Below are positions 22,736 to 32,379 of a DNA stretch of 64,000 nt, piece after piece. How positions within the stretch are numbered: position 1 is the stretch's first letter; every line of letters begins with the position of its first letter. Source of the DNA: Vigna angularis (taxonomy: Eukaryota > Streptophyta > Magnoliopsida > Fabales > Fabaceae); contig NC_068976.1 of the NCBI RefSeq assembly GCF_016808095.1, forward strand, positions 36,167,871 through 36,231,870. The letters are read 5' to 3'. Both the position numbers and the translations under genes were made by a program. A model generated the notes under the pieces. That model saw only the letters and a program-made list of their open reading frames with translations. It was not told where the DNA came from and searched no databases.

Positions 22736-22753
22736 TGGCGTCGTTGCCGGGGA
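22736..22753 (+). other. Primer binding site of Q (tRNA-Asp type)
   Basis: TGGCGTCGTTGCCGGGGA, 17 of 18 matches to the complement of the 3' end of tRNA-Asp(GUC), six bases after the LTR. Confidence 0.85.
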
Positions 22754-22967
22754 CTCGTGGTTTAACTGGTTAATTTGTGTGATTATTGATTATCTTTGAC
22801 TTTAATTTTGAATATCTGTTTTTATTTTTCTGTTTTTATTTTTTCTGTTTTTATTTTATTTTATTTTATTTTGTTTTATTTCTGTTTTTATTTTTTCTGT
22901 TTTTATTTTATCTTCTCCTATATCTTTTTGTGCTAACCAAAAATTCTAGGGTTCTGTGTTCTTGTGT
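22754..22967 (+). other. T-rich leader between primer site and gag (Q)
   Basis: TTTTATTTT-type tracts (about 22800-22915), then GTGCTAACC and TGTATGCAG just before gag. The last two look like a branch site and splice acceptor, and the gag ATG sits inside that acceptor-like string. No convincing donor is visible, so splicing here is only a possibility. F and E have the same arrangement. Confidence 0.5.
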
Positions 22968-25403
22968 ATGCAGGAGGCAATTCGAACTAGGAGCAAGATA
23001 ATTGCAGAACCTCTTCTTGAAGGTTTGGACGAGAGTAGAAGGAGGAGAAGAATGAGAACATCTAGAGAACTCTTTCCTTCTCCGGAAACTCTGTTGCAAC
23101 CATCACCATAGGGTTCTGACCATAGCACAGAAAATATGGAGAACAATAATAACAGAAGAACTCTTACTGATTACACCAATATAGCTGGACCTTAGCACTT
23201 TAACAGTATAGTTAGACCTAGAGTCAATGCAGCTAACATGGAGGTCAAACCAGCATTCATCCAACTGGTGAAGAGCAATCAATTTAATGGGTTATCTCAT
23301 GAAAGCCCATATGAGCACCTCACTACATTTAATGAGATTTGCAACACAGTCAAAATCAATGGGGTGCCAGATGAAGCGATCAAACTTAGCTTGTTTCCTT
23401 TCTCATTAGGAGGCAATGCTAAGCTTTGGTTAAATTCTTTCCCAGAAGGAAGTTTCACAGAGTGGGAAGCAGTGGTAACAAAGTTTTTAAACAAGTACTT
23501 CCCACAATCATAGGTGACTAAAGGCAAGCAAGAGATTTCTTCATTCAGGCAGGGCATGGAAGAATGACTAGGGAATGCATGGGATAGATACAAAAGCTTG
23601 CTACGAAAAACACCCACGCATGGCTTTGAAGAAGAGGAAGTAGTCCTTACATTCCTTGGAGGTCTTGGTTCACAAACCAAGATGATGCTTGATGCCTCAA
23701 CAGGAGGAAACATTAAATGGAAAACTCCAGAGGAAGCAACAAAAATTATTGAAAATATGGCTACAAGTGATAATGAGCTCAACAGTGAAAGAGGAGCTCC
23801 TCTACAACAAAAAGGAGTTCTTCAATTACAAACACATGATGCCTTGCTAGCACAAAATAAAATTCTAACTCAACAACTAGAAGCTCTTACAAAAACACTT
23901 GCACAATTGCCTAAAGAGTTGAAGACTGCTGCATAGGTACAATCTCAGTTGTGCGAATTATGTGGAGGTGACCACATAAATGGTCAGCGTGCCTTTCCAG
24001 CAGAAGCTTTGGAAGATGTGAACTTTATGGCCAACCAGTTTCCATACCGTCAAGGGAACTTCAATCAAGGGTGGAAACCACACCCAAGCATTGGTCAAGG
24101 GCAGAATGGGCAGGCTAGACAAAATGGTTAATTCAAACAGCAACAACCAACTCTATGGCAACAGTTTGCTGCATTTAACGAAAGGTTTACAAAGATGGAA
24201 GAAACTGTGAATCAATTTATACAGAAAACTGAGTCTACCCAAAAGAGCACTGAAGCTGTTATCAAAAATTTGGAGATTCAGATGGGTCAGATTACAAAGC
24301 AAGTGGAAGAAAAGCCTAACAGAAATTTTGGGGCTAATACTGAGGTTAACCCCAGAGAAGAATGTAGAGTGGTGGAGAGCACAAATGAGGAGATAGTTGA
24401 GTTAGACAAAGGAGAAACAGAAGAGAAAAGAGAAATAGAGAGCAAGAATAGTTTTCCTTTTCCAATGAATCATGAGAATCAATTTAATTTCACTGAATTA
24501 TTCAATATGGTGGATAATGATGCACCTTGGGAGCAGATTCTACAACAAATTGCAGTTTACACCAAACCGGAGGAAGACGTCTCTACAAAGAAAAGGCGTA
24601 GAGATGATGATACAAAGAAGTGTAAAACTGTTAAAAAGGAGCCATTCCCTCCAATAGCAGCAGATCCAGGAAGCTTTTCTATCCCTTGTACAATAGGGAA
24701 GAAAAGGATTAAAAAAGCTCTTCTTGATTTAGGTTCAAGTGTTAACTTGATACCTTACTCTTTACTAGAGCAAATCGGCAAAGTTAATATGAATCCTGTA
24801 AAGGTTAAGTTAGTAATGACCGATGGATCTTCAAAGGAACCATGTGGGATTGCAGAGGACGTTATAGTTTGTGTTGGCAAACTCCAGTTCTTGGCAGACT
24901 TTGTGGTGATGAAGATGGAGACAAAAAAGATACCTATCATTCTTGGAAGACCGTTTATGAAAACGGCCAAAGCTATCATTGATGTAAACGAAGGTATAGT
25001 GGTGCTCTAGGACCGAGAGGAAAGAGTTGTTGTAGATGTCTTCAAAGATGAGATGCAAACACAGGAGGAAGAAGCTAGTTATAAAGCTGCATTTGAAGAT
25101 GCACACATGACTAGCTATCAAGATGAAAAACCCAAGGTTACAGGTAACCATTGTTTGTTATTTCAGGTTCATAAAGGAGAGAAGATTGGAAGAGGAGGAA
25201 AAATTCCTGGTGACTGGAAGAAAGGAAGACCCCAACTTGGTACACCTGTGAGAATCAAAAATAAGTTGTGGGTTGTGAAAGGCTATAAAGAGAAGGAGAT
25301 GATAGAGATAAAGTCTCCACATTTTGGAAGTATCAAAACAGTTCACAGGAAACAGCTGAGGAGTTGGTGGGATAACAACATCAACTATGAAAAAGGAACT
25401 TGA
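22968..25403 (+). pseudogene. gag-protease of element Q (single frame, seven stops)
   Basis: One frame runs from ATG 22968 to the TGA at 25401, 811 codons, broken by stops at 23109, 23193, 23511, 23565, 23934, 24129 and 25008, five of them TAG. Domains: basic N-terminus (MQEAIRTRSK, ESRRRRRMRTS), gag core (FNGLSHESPYEHLTTF, NAKLWLNSFPEGSFTEWE), zinc-knuckle-like CELCGGDHINGQ (final Cys position changed to Arg; F keeps QCAF), coiled coil with IQMGQITKQVEE, then protease with active-site DLGSSVNLIPYSLL (about 24725-24770) and IILGRPFMKTAKAIIDV. A conserved tail follows: LGTPVRIKNKLWVVKGY, IKTVHRKQLRSWW. The next recognisable coding sequence is ORF2. Capsid and maturation roles are inferred from family. 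Confidence 0.88.
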
Positions 25404-25419
25404 ACTTTACTCGGTCAAG

Positions 25420-25465
25420 CTAATAACGTTAAAAGAGCGCTTGCTGGGAGGCAACTCAGTGATTT
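25420..25465 (+). other. Conserved post-gag-pro motif, copy 1 (Q)
   Basis: GTTAAAAGAGCGCTTGCTGG then GAGGCAACTCAG, directly after the gag-pro stop. Compare 3232-3281. Confidence 0.6.
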
Positions 25466-25533
25466 AAAAACTTTTGATTTTGTTTTGTAACTTTTAATTT
25501 GTGGACATTATTTTGTAAATATTTTGTTGGACA

Positions 25534-25677
25534 TAGCATCTACTGAAGGATGCTAGTTGGATATAACATCTACTGAAGGATGCTAAGTGTGTAACACCTA
25601 CTGATGGGTGTTGGTGAGAAAATTTTGCACCTACTGATGGGTGTTGGTAAGTATTGTAACACCTACTGATGGGTGTT
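25534..25677 (+). repeat. Array of five hairpin units with covarying stems (Q)
   Basis: Units 25534-25555 (TAGCATC/GATGCTA), 25564-25585 (TAACATC/GATGCTA, one mismatch), 25591-25610 (AACACC/GGTGTT), 25627-25644 (GCACC/GGTGT, one wobble) and 25658-25677 (AACACC/GGTGTT). All have the loop TACTGAAG or TACTGATG. Confidence 0.82.
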
Positions 25678-25694
25678 GGTGGATTTTGGGTCAG

Positions 25695-25742
25695 GCTCGT
25701 GACGTTAAACAAGCGCTACCTGGGAGGCAACCCAGTTGATTG
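25695..25742 (+). other. Conserved post-gag-pro motif, copy 2 (Q)
   Basis: GTTAAACAAGCGCTACCTGG then GAGGCAACCCAG. Compare 3489-3536. Confidence 0.6.
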
Positions 25743-25882
25743 ATTGTTTTTGTTTGTTTCATTGTAGTAGTAATAGGGTTGTGCATAAGTAATCTGAGGA
25801 TTGAATTACAGGGAACCAGTGAGGGGCATGTTTAGGAGGCACGTAGGTTAAGAAAAGAAGGAAAAGAGCACATCACGAAAGT

Positions 25883-26190
25883 GCCGCTGAGCGGCAACTT
25901 ACCACTGAGCGGTACTCTCGCAGAATGGGCTTTAGTTTCCCCTTAGCGGGACCCGAGCCCATTAGGGTATTTTTATACCCTAAGCTGCGCATAAGCTTCT
26001 GTTTGCTGGCTCTTCTCTGCACAAACACTCCCACATACCTTTTCCAAGGTTTTCTACATCTTTTCCCTCTTCCCTCTTAAAAAAATCTCTCTTTCACTCA
26101 CTTTCTCACTAGTATTTCATTTAAGTTTGGGGTTGGAAGAGAGCATCTTAGCTTGGAAGCATTCTCATTGCATCTAGTATCTCCACCCAA
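25883..26190 (+). promoter_or_regulatory. Candidate internal promoter and spliced 5' leader of ORF2 (Q)
   Basis: Palindromes GCCGCTGAGCGGC (25883-25895) and ACCACTGAGCGGTA (25901-25914) precede the TATA-like inverted repeat GGGTATTTTTATACCC (25965-25980). A C/T-rich leader of about 200 nt follows and ends at the splice donor (26191). The arrangement mirrors the LTR of the same element, where the same palindrome lies upstream of a TATA box. A polypurine-like AAGTTTGGGGTTG sits in the leader at 26123-26135. Confidence 0.55.
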
Positions 26191-26605
26191 GTAAGTAAAA
26201 AAGCATTTTGTTCATTCTAGGGTTCTTGATTTTGATTGTGACTGTCAAAGCACGAATATTTAGGGGTTTTGGTTTGTATGCATGATTTGATGATATAATT
26301 GATGTTTGAACCGATTAAACTGCATGGTTTTGATCTGGAAAACTGAAAATTGCATTTGGGTGGAGTTAGGACAGCTTAAAAGAGATTTTTTAAAACTCTG
26401 CAGAGTTACCGCTCAGAGGTAAACTGCCGCTGAGCGGCACTCTGCCAGACTTATTTTTTTTTTTTTATTTGTTGCGTGGCACTGGTGGCGCTGAGGGGAA
26501 ATTCTGACCCTCAGCGGTGGTTTAGCTTCGAAAGGAGTTGTATTCTGTGTTTTTACTAATGATTAACATCATGTTCTATGGTTTTGTATCTGGGTTTGAT
26601 TGCAG
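26191..26605 (+). other. Predicted intron upstream of ORF2 (Q)
   Basis: Donor AA|GTAAGT at 26191; acceptor TTTGATTGCAG ending at 26605, two bases before the ORF2 ATG. Same sites and length in A and E. More palindrome copies lie inside the intron (26408-26445 and 26489-26521). Confidence 0.7.
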
Positions 26606-26607
26606 GA

Positions 26608-27831
26608 ATGACATCCTCTTCAGGAAAAAGATTGAAAACCATGGCAACCAAGAGAAAGGAAAAGGAACCAGAACAGTCCCATTCTAGTAGGTTCCTCTCT
26701 CAGAAACATGAGAAGCACTTCAAGGTGGTGCAAGACAGAAGACTCCTTATGGAGAGAAAAGTTGGAATGATACCTAACTTTGCTCCTCAATTTGGAGAGC
26801 AATTGTTAGGGAATGACTGGGGAAAGCTAGCCACATATCCTGCACCTGCCAACATAGCTGTGGTAAAAGAATTCTACACCAATGCAAAGAAGATTCGTGA
26901 CTATCCAGCTGAAAATTATTTGGGCTATGTCAGAGGCCATGCTATCAGGTATGATCCTGATTCTATCAATAACTTCCTGGATACTGTGTGGGCTGGTGAG
27001 CAGTGCCAGTTTGCTCTTTGCATGGAGGAAGGAACTGATTTTGAGGATGTAGAAAGAGTACTATGTATACCTGGAGGACACTTCCAAAGGAATAGATCTG
27101 GCTCAGTGGTAAACATTAGGAGGGTTGATCTGACTCCTCTTGCAAAGTATTGGATGGCATTTTCTCATGCCAACATTCAGCCATGTTCACATGTGTCAGA
27201 TATTACTCTCAGCTGGGCACTCTTCATCTATTGTGCTATCAGGAACTTAAATGTTAACATTGGGCAGGTGATAGCTGATGAGATTAGTGTGTGTGCCAAT
27301 ACCTCAAATAACAAAGCACCCCTCAAACATCCCTCCTTAATCACTCACCTTTGTAAGATAGTTGGGGTGGACACTTCTGCTCCACCATTTGAAAGGCCAA
27401 GAAAAGCCATTAATGAGGCCTATTACAGACAGTACTGTGGAGGTGAGGAGGCAGCTCAGCCAGTTCCACCACGCCGTGCTCGGAGAGAAAGAGGGCAAGC
27501 ACAGAGCCAGACATCTGCTGAGACACATGAAGCAGAACCATTCCAGATGAGGGACATGTACATGTCTCTTATAGGTGCTCAGTTATAGTCCATTCATAGA
27601 GGGCAAGTGGCTACTGCTGAGATGATTGTGGGGATGTATGATACACCTCCAGCTCACAGGTGGACTATGGAGGAATTCCATAATGTGGTAGCTTGGCCAG
27701 AGGAGCCGGTGCAAGGAGAAGGAGCTGAAGCAGCTGAAGCTTCAGTTAGGGAGATGGAAGAAGATGAAGCTGGTGATGATGATGCATTTGAAGATGATGA
27801 AGATGAGGAAGAAGAGGACAACTCAAATTGA
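26608..27831 (+). pseudogene. ORF2 of element Q: accessory protein of the plant-transposon-protein type, one premature stop
   Basis: ATG at 26608 follows the predicted intron. The frame would encode 407 residues to TGA 27829, interrupted once by TAG at 27586-27588 (A has CAA there). Blocks: basic N-terminus (KRLKTMATKRKEKE, NLS-like), KHEKHFKVVQDRRLLMERKV, VVKEFYTNAKKI, VRGHAIRYDPDSINNFL, FQRNRSGSVVNIRRVDLTP, SHVSDITLSWALFIY, NVNIGQVIADEI, HPSLITHLCKIVGVD, then a Pro/Arg linker and an acidic C-terminus. No signal peptide or membrane segment is apparent, which argues against an envelope. I believe this is the domain annotated as a putative plant transposon protein (Pfam family from memory). 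Its order of motifs also matches copia element S at 37531-38667. Molecular function unknown. Confidence 0.82.
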
Positions 27832-27842
27832 TGAGGAACTGA

Positions 27843-27868
27843 GATAGCATTTACTGATGAATGCTATC
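27843..27868 (+). repeat. Hairpin unit downstream of ORF2 (Q)
   Basis: GATAGCATT, loop TACTGATG, AATGCTATC: nine pairs, starting 11 bases after the ORF2 stop codon. Relative to 14019-14044, one C-G pair has become T-A. Confidence 0.82.
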
Positions 27869-29062
27869 ATGAACTTATGCTTTTGTTGGTTTAAGTGTTC
27901 TGAACTTATTTACTTTTGTTTTAGATTAAGGTTGATGTACTCTATTGGAAACCTGGTTTGTTATGATGGTTTGCTATTGACTGTGATTGTGTGATAAGTA
28001 ATGCTTGATGATGATTATTGATTGATTGATGTTGAGATAGATGTGCACATAAAATGCTTATACAGGTGATTCACAAGCTTTGTGAACAAATGCATGATAT
28101 TATGATTGTGATTATGAGATTAAGCAGGATGTGTATGTCAAATGTGAATGAGCTTATATGTGAGGTTTTGAGATCTAGAGTTTTTATTGATTGAATGCTA
28201 TTACTTTGGAAACATGAATGATTTTGCCCAGGTTTTCTATGATAGAATCAATTGCTTGTTTTGCATCATATGATCAAGGCCGTTTGTTGGAACCCTTTTT
28301 ATTGGCCAAATTCATAAAGTTAGCCCATTAAAAGAGAACACTTTGTGTTCTATCCTTTGAACCCTTAGCCTTGAACATCAATTGAAAATCCTTGAAAAAC
28401 TTTACCTTGAGTTAAGTAGAAGATCTTGTGTGGTATTGTTAAATGTTCAAGTTTGGGGTTGTTGGGAAAACATGAAAAAGTAAAAGCATTGAGCTAAGAA
28501 TATGCAAAGAAAAAGGGAAAGAAAAGAAAAGAAAAGAAGAAGCAAAGCTCAATGCAAAGGCAAGTTGGGAAAAATAAGAATAATTGTGTTGTTATGATTC
28601 TCTTAACTCAAGGATTTTGTGATCCATAAAAACCAATTTTCTTGTTAGCCCAGCCACATTATAAGCCATTGAAAAGTCCTTGTGATGATGCATGCTTGTG
28701 AATGTTTTTGATTATGGTGAAATGAAAGGCAAAGTTAATTCATGTGACATTGTGATAGTGGAGTGAATGAGTGATTACCTCTTATACACTTGAGTATGAG
28801 TGAAACACTTTACCTGATGAGGAAGTATTCCATGAGCACATAAACATTCATGCCTAATTGATTGATCATTCATGAAAAATAGCATTTGTTGGATATTAAA
28901 TGAATTTGTGAACACAAAAGCATGTGCACATCTTGATTGAAATCTTGTTCATAAGTTTGATTGAAGTTTTTACTTATCTTAAAAAGAAGAATGAGTGAAC
29001 CATCATATGAATTGGTGGAAGATTGAGTTACATCTTGTTTGCTTGAGGATAAGAAAAGTTCT
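27869..29062 (+). other. 3' non-coding region of element Q
   Basis: About 1.2 kb with no coding frame. A second AAGTTTGGGGTTG lies at 28449-28461, 614 bases upstream of the polypurine tract. An A/G-rich stretch (about 28500-28550) follows. The minus-strand equivalents are 32380-33560 and 56945-57163. Confidence 0.65.
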
Positions 29063-29075
29063 AAGTTTGGGGTTG
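29063..29075 (+). other. Polypurine tract of Q
   Basis: AAGTTTGGGGTTG directly before the 3' LTR start (29076). Identical 13-mers occur at 26123 and 28449 inside the element. Confidence 0.75.
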
Positions 29076-30378
29076 TGATAACAGTTAAAAACTGTTATTT
29101 TCATGCTTAAAATTGATACTAAAAGCAACCTTTATACTTAGAAACTAGCTTGAAATCATGCTTTTATTCATATTTCAGAAATAAGAGAGTTGGACAGGTT
29201 TATGCTTGATTTTAGTGTTTTTGTGCAGGTTTTAAGGTGAATTTGGTGAAAGAAGCGAAGAAGGAGAGAAAGGGAATCAGAAAAGACATCAAAAAGTGCA
29301 AAAGGAGAAGCCGCAACTGCCGCTCAATGGCAGTTTACCGCTGAGCGGCACTCAGGAAGTCACGTTGGATCCGCTGAGGGGCAAAATGGCCGTTGAGGGG
29401 AGAAAATAACTCACGCACTCACCGCTGAGCAGTACTTTACCGCTGAGCGGCACACTTATGGGCTTGGGCCTAATTTTTCTGTAATTTACGAATAGTATAT
29501 AAGCTTTAGGGTTTCCTAGGGTTTGTATCTTTGGCTGGGAGGAAGCAGAAACACACTTTTCACCCCTTGGGGGTAGATTGGGAGATGGTGACGGCTCTCC
29601 TCTTCTCTTTCTAGGGTTTTTCTATCTCTTCCATTCTTTCATTATTGTTCATCTAGATTCACCATGAATATGGTGAACTAAACCTTGTATTGTTGTTGGG
29701 GGATCAATGTAATCTTGTGAAACTCTGATATATGGAATTTGTGCTTAAAAATCTTATTTGAGATACATGCTTTCTTTCATTAATTGTTAGGGTTTTTCCT
29801 CTTTGCTCAAAACATGCATTGTTTAACTCATTCATTGTCATGATCATTGATTTTGTCGATATGGGAACGTACGGGGAAGTCTAGATCCGGGGAATTTCTC
29901 CCAATAGCATATTGGTTGCCGTTAAGCTCCTGCACTTCAGAACTAATTACTAGGAATACTAGGAATTCTATGAACTCGTAATTAAGGATAGGCCTTCTTA
30001 ACAAGGTAATTTAGAGAGTGGCATTAACATTGATGAAAAGATTGATGAATTCTTAAAGTATATGAGAGTGGATAAGATGAAATTGATAACCCCAACAACA
30101 TACTCATCCATATAATTCATTCAATGTTTGTGTTCCTTTTTGCCATTGATCAAACTCATGCATACATATTTACTTATTGTCTTTTGCATTTAAAACCACA
30201 AGATTTTGTTCACAAGTCTTAAATAATCAACAAATCATATAACTAACTAGGCCGTGAGTCCTTTGGGAGAACGATACTTGGTCTTACCGAGTTTATTACT
30301 TGATACGATTCGGTCACACTTACCGAGGGTCAAACAAGTTTGTGGCGCCGTTTTTCGGTGTTCCTAAGTTTTTCATCA
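29076..30378 (+). repeat. 3' LTR of element Q
   Basis: Starts TGATAACAG, with palindromes at about 29318-29453 and TATATAAG at 29496-29503, and ends TTCATCA at 30378. The following 168 bp duplicate the sequence found left of the 5' LTR. Confidence 0.9.
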
Positions 30379-30967
30379 ATCGGTGATGGAGAAAAATGGA
30401 ATGATGGAAGTGGTTTAGGTGCTAAAATATGATACGAATGGTGTAGAGGAATGCTAGGAATGAAAGCCTAGCTAGGGGAAACTCTAAAGCTCTCTCTCGG
30501 TGACCTTCAATAAGAAGAAAGTTCTGGACAGCATCAACATAAAACAATTCTTCATTCAAATCAAAGGTCCTTTTTACAATGGCTAAGCAAGCTATTTAAA
30601 GGAAAAATACAAGCTCCTGGTTCACGCCTTCACTTGGCTAATGTTGTCAAGCAATGGCAACTGTACAAGTCTGAAGAAACGTGAGTGGCTACATGGGCAA
30701 CAAGCTAACACCAGCACGTGGACAACATGCTTGGTGCAGCTTCAACCGCTGAGTGCAAACTCCCTTCCGCTGGGTGCCAGGATTCATTCTTCTTCAACAA
30801 AGCTGTTTGAATATGGCTTACGTTGGGCTTCCTAGAGTAGCTTGCTAAACAATTGTATAATGCATCCAAGTGAAGATTTAACTTGATTCTCCACTCTTGA
30901 AATTTCCTTGCTTCATCAAGCTTCTTGGCTAATTGATCCATGATCTCCTAGCTTTATTAGACCCTAC

Positions 30968-32379
30968 TGACGACAAATTTATGAACACCGAAAAATGACG
31001 CCAAAAACTTGTTTAACCCTCAGGAAGTGTGACCGAATCATATCAAGTAATAACCTCGGTAAGACCAAGTATCGTTCTCCCAAAGGACTCACGACCTAGT
31101 TAGTTATATGATTTCTTGATTATTTAAGACTTGTGAACAATTGGTTATAGGTTTCAAATGCAAAAGACAATAAGTAAACATGTATGCATGAGTTTTGATC
31201 AATGGGAAAGAAGAACACAAACACTGAACGAATTATATGGATGAGTATGTTGTTGGGGAAATCAATTTCATCTTATCCACTCTCATATATTTTAGGAATT
31301 CATCATTCTTTTCATCAATGTTAATGCCACTCTCTAAATTACCTTAAACCCGATGTCTCGGCGAAGAAAGCCTGTCCTTAATTACGAGTTTGTATAATTC
31401 CTAGCTTCCCTAATAATTAATTTTGAAGCACAAAAGCTTAAAGGCAACCAACCCTCATATCCCTATGTCTAGGCGATATTGCTTTTGGGAGAATTTCCCC
31501 GGATCTAGATTTTACCGTATGTGTCCATATCAATAAAACCAATAATCATGACATTGAATGAGTTAAACAATGCATGCTTTGAGCAAAGAGGAAAAACCCT
31601 AACTAATGATGAATGAAAGCATGTATCAAAGATATGATGTTTAAACACAAAATTCCATATATGAGAGCTTCACAAAATTACATTGATTCCCCAACAACAA
31701 GAAGAGTTTAGTTCACCATATTCATGGTGAAACTAGATGAAATACAATGAGATAGTGAAAGATAGAACCCTAGAAAGATGAGTAGGTAGCCTTAGCATCC
31801 AAGATCTTCCTCCAAGGGGTGGAAAGGTGTGTGTTTGCTCTGTACTCTGCCAAAGATACAAACCCTAGGACGTCCTAAAGCTTATATATTATTCTAAAAA
31901 ATACAAAAATTAGGCCCAAGCCCATAAAAGTAACAAAAAACCGGTCCAAGCCCATTTAGAATGGCACTCAGCGGTATTTTACGGCTGAGCGGTACTAGCG
32001 CATGATCCATTTTGCCCCCTAACTACTGCTCAGCGCAAAATTACCGCTCAGCGCCACTCGGTCGAAACTTTTTCTGCATTCTGGTTGACTTTTCAGCATT
32101 CTGGTTGTTTGGTTGAGTTTTCTGGTTGACTGATTGACTTTTTTGGTTTCTGGTTGACTTTTCAGCATTCCAATCATTCGGTACTTCAATTCTTCTTTCA
32201 AATCATTCAATTAACCTACAAAATCAAGGGAATCTTGCACAAAACCATTAAATTCACCTTCAACTCTCTTATTCACAAAACTAAAGCAAAAATATTAGTT
32301 CAAGCTAGTTTCTAAGTCTTAAAGGTTGCTTTTGGTATCAATTTTAAGCATAAAAATAACGGTTTTTCAACCGTTATCA
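30968..32379 (-). repeat. 3' LTR of element E
   Basis: On the minus strand TGATAACGG...GTCGTCA. The terminal inverted repeat is ATAACGGTT/AACCGTTAT, a compensated change from ATAACAGTT/AACTGTTAT in Q. A short repeat of TTCTGGTTGACTTTT-like units (about 32075-32170) lengthens U3. Palindromes such as CTCAGCGGTA lie near 31970-32060. Confidence 0.85.

Larger units (their letters stand above)
21431..30378 (+). mobile_element. Element Q: pol-less Athila-like element with ORF2, nearly complete
   Basis: 8.9 kb with two closely similar LTRs (hand count about 2% different), tRNA-Asp primer site, T-rich leader, gag-protease pseudogene (22968-25403), motif pair and hairpins, ORF2 cassette with intron (25880-27868), a 1.2-kb 3' region and polypurine tract. 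There is no reverse transcriptase, RNase H or integrase core. The first four bases of the 5' LTR (TGAT) are missing, and instead of a 5-bp target duplication a 168-bp flank is duplicated. The gag-pro frame has seven stops and ORF2 one, so it cannot supply intact gag now. Confidence 0.9.
21045..30967 (-). mobile_element. LTR-like sequence M (minus strand), split by element Q
   Basis: Parts 21045-21430 and 30379-30967 flank Q. On the minus strand the second part has a TATA-like TTTAAATAGC (about 30593) followed by leader-like sequence that continues into the first part, as in an LTR with U3, R and U5. A 168-bp segment is present on both sides of Q (21267-21434 and 30379-30546). A 78-residue frame at 30941-30705 (-) lies in the U3-like part; it is unrecognised and weakly supported. 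No internal domain is seen. Confidence 0.5.

Noticed and set aside
22786..23001. F/Y/L-rich frames across T-rich leaders (also 47090-47324)
   Set aside because: Encoded by TTTTA/TTTTTC microsatellite; no signal beyond composition.
30705..30941. 78-residue minus-strand frame (MDQLAKKLDEARKF...) as a host gene
   Set aside because: Short, ends in LTR-like U3 sequence of M, no recognised domain; left as an unexplained open frame.
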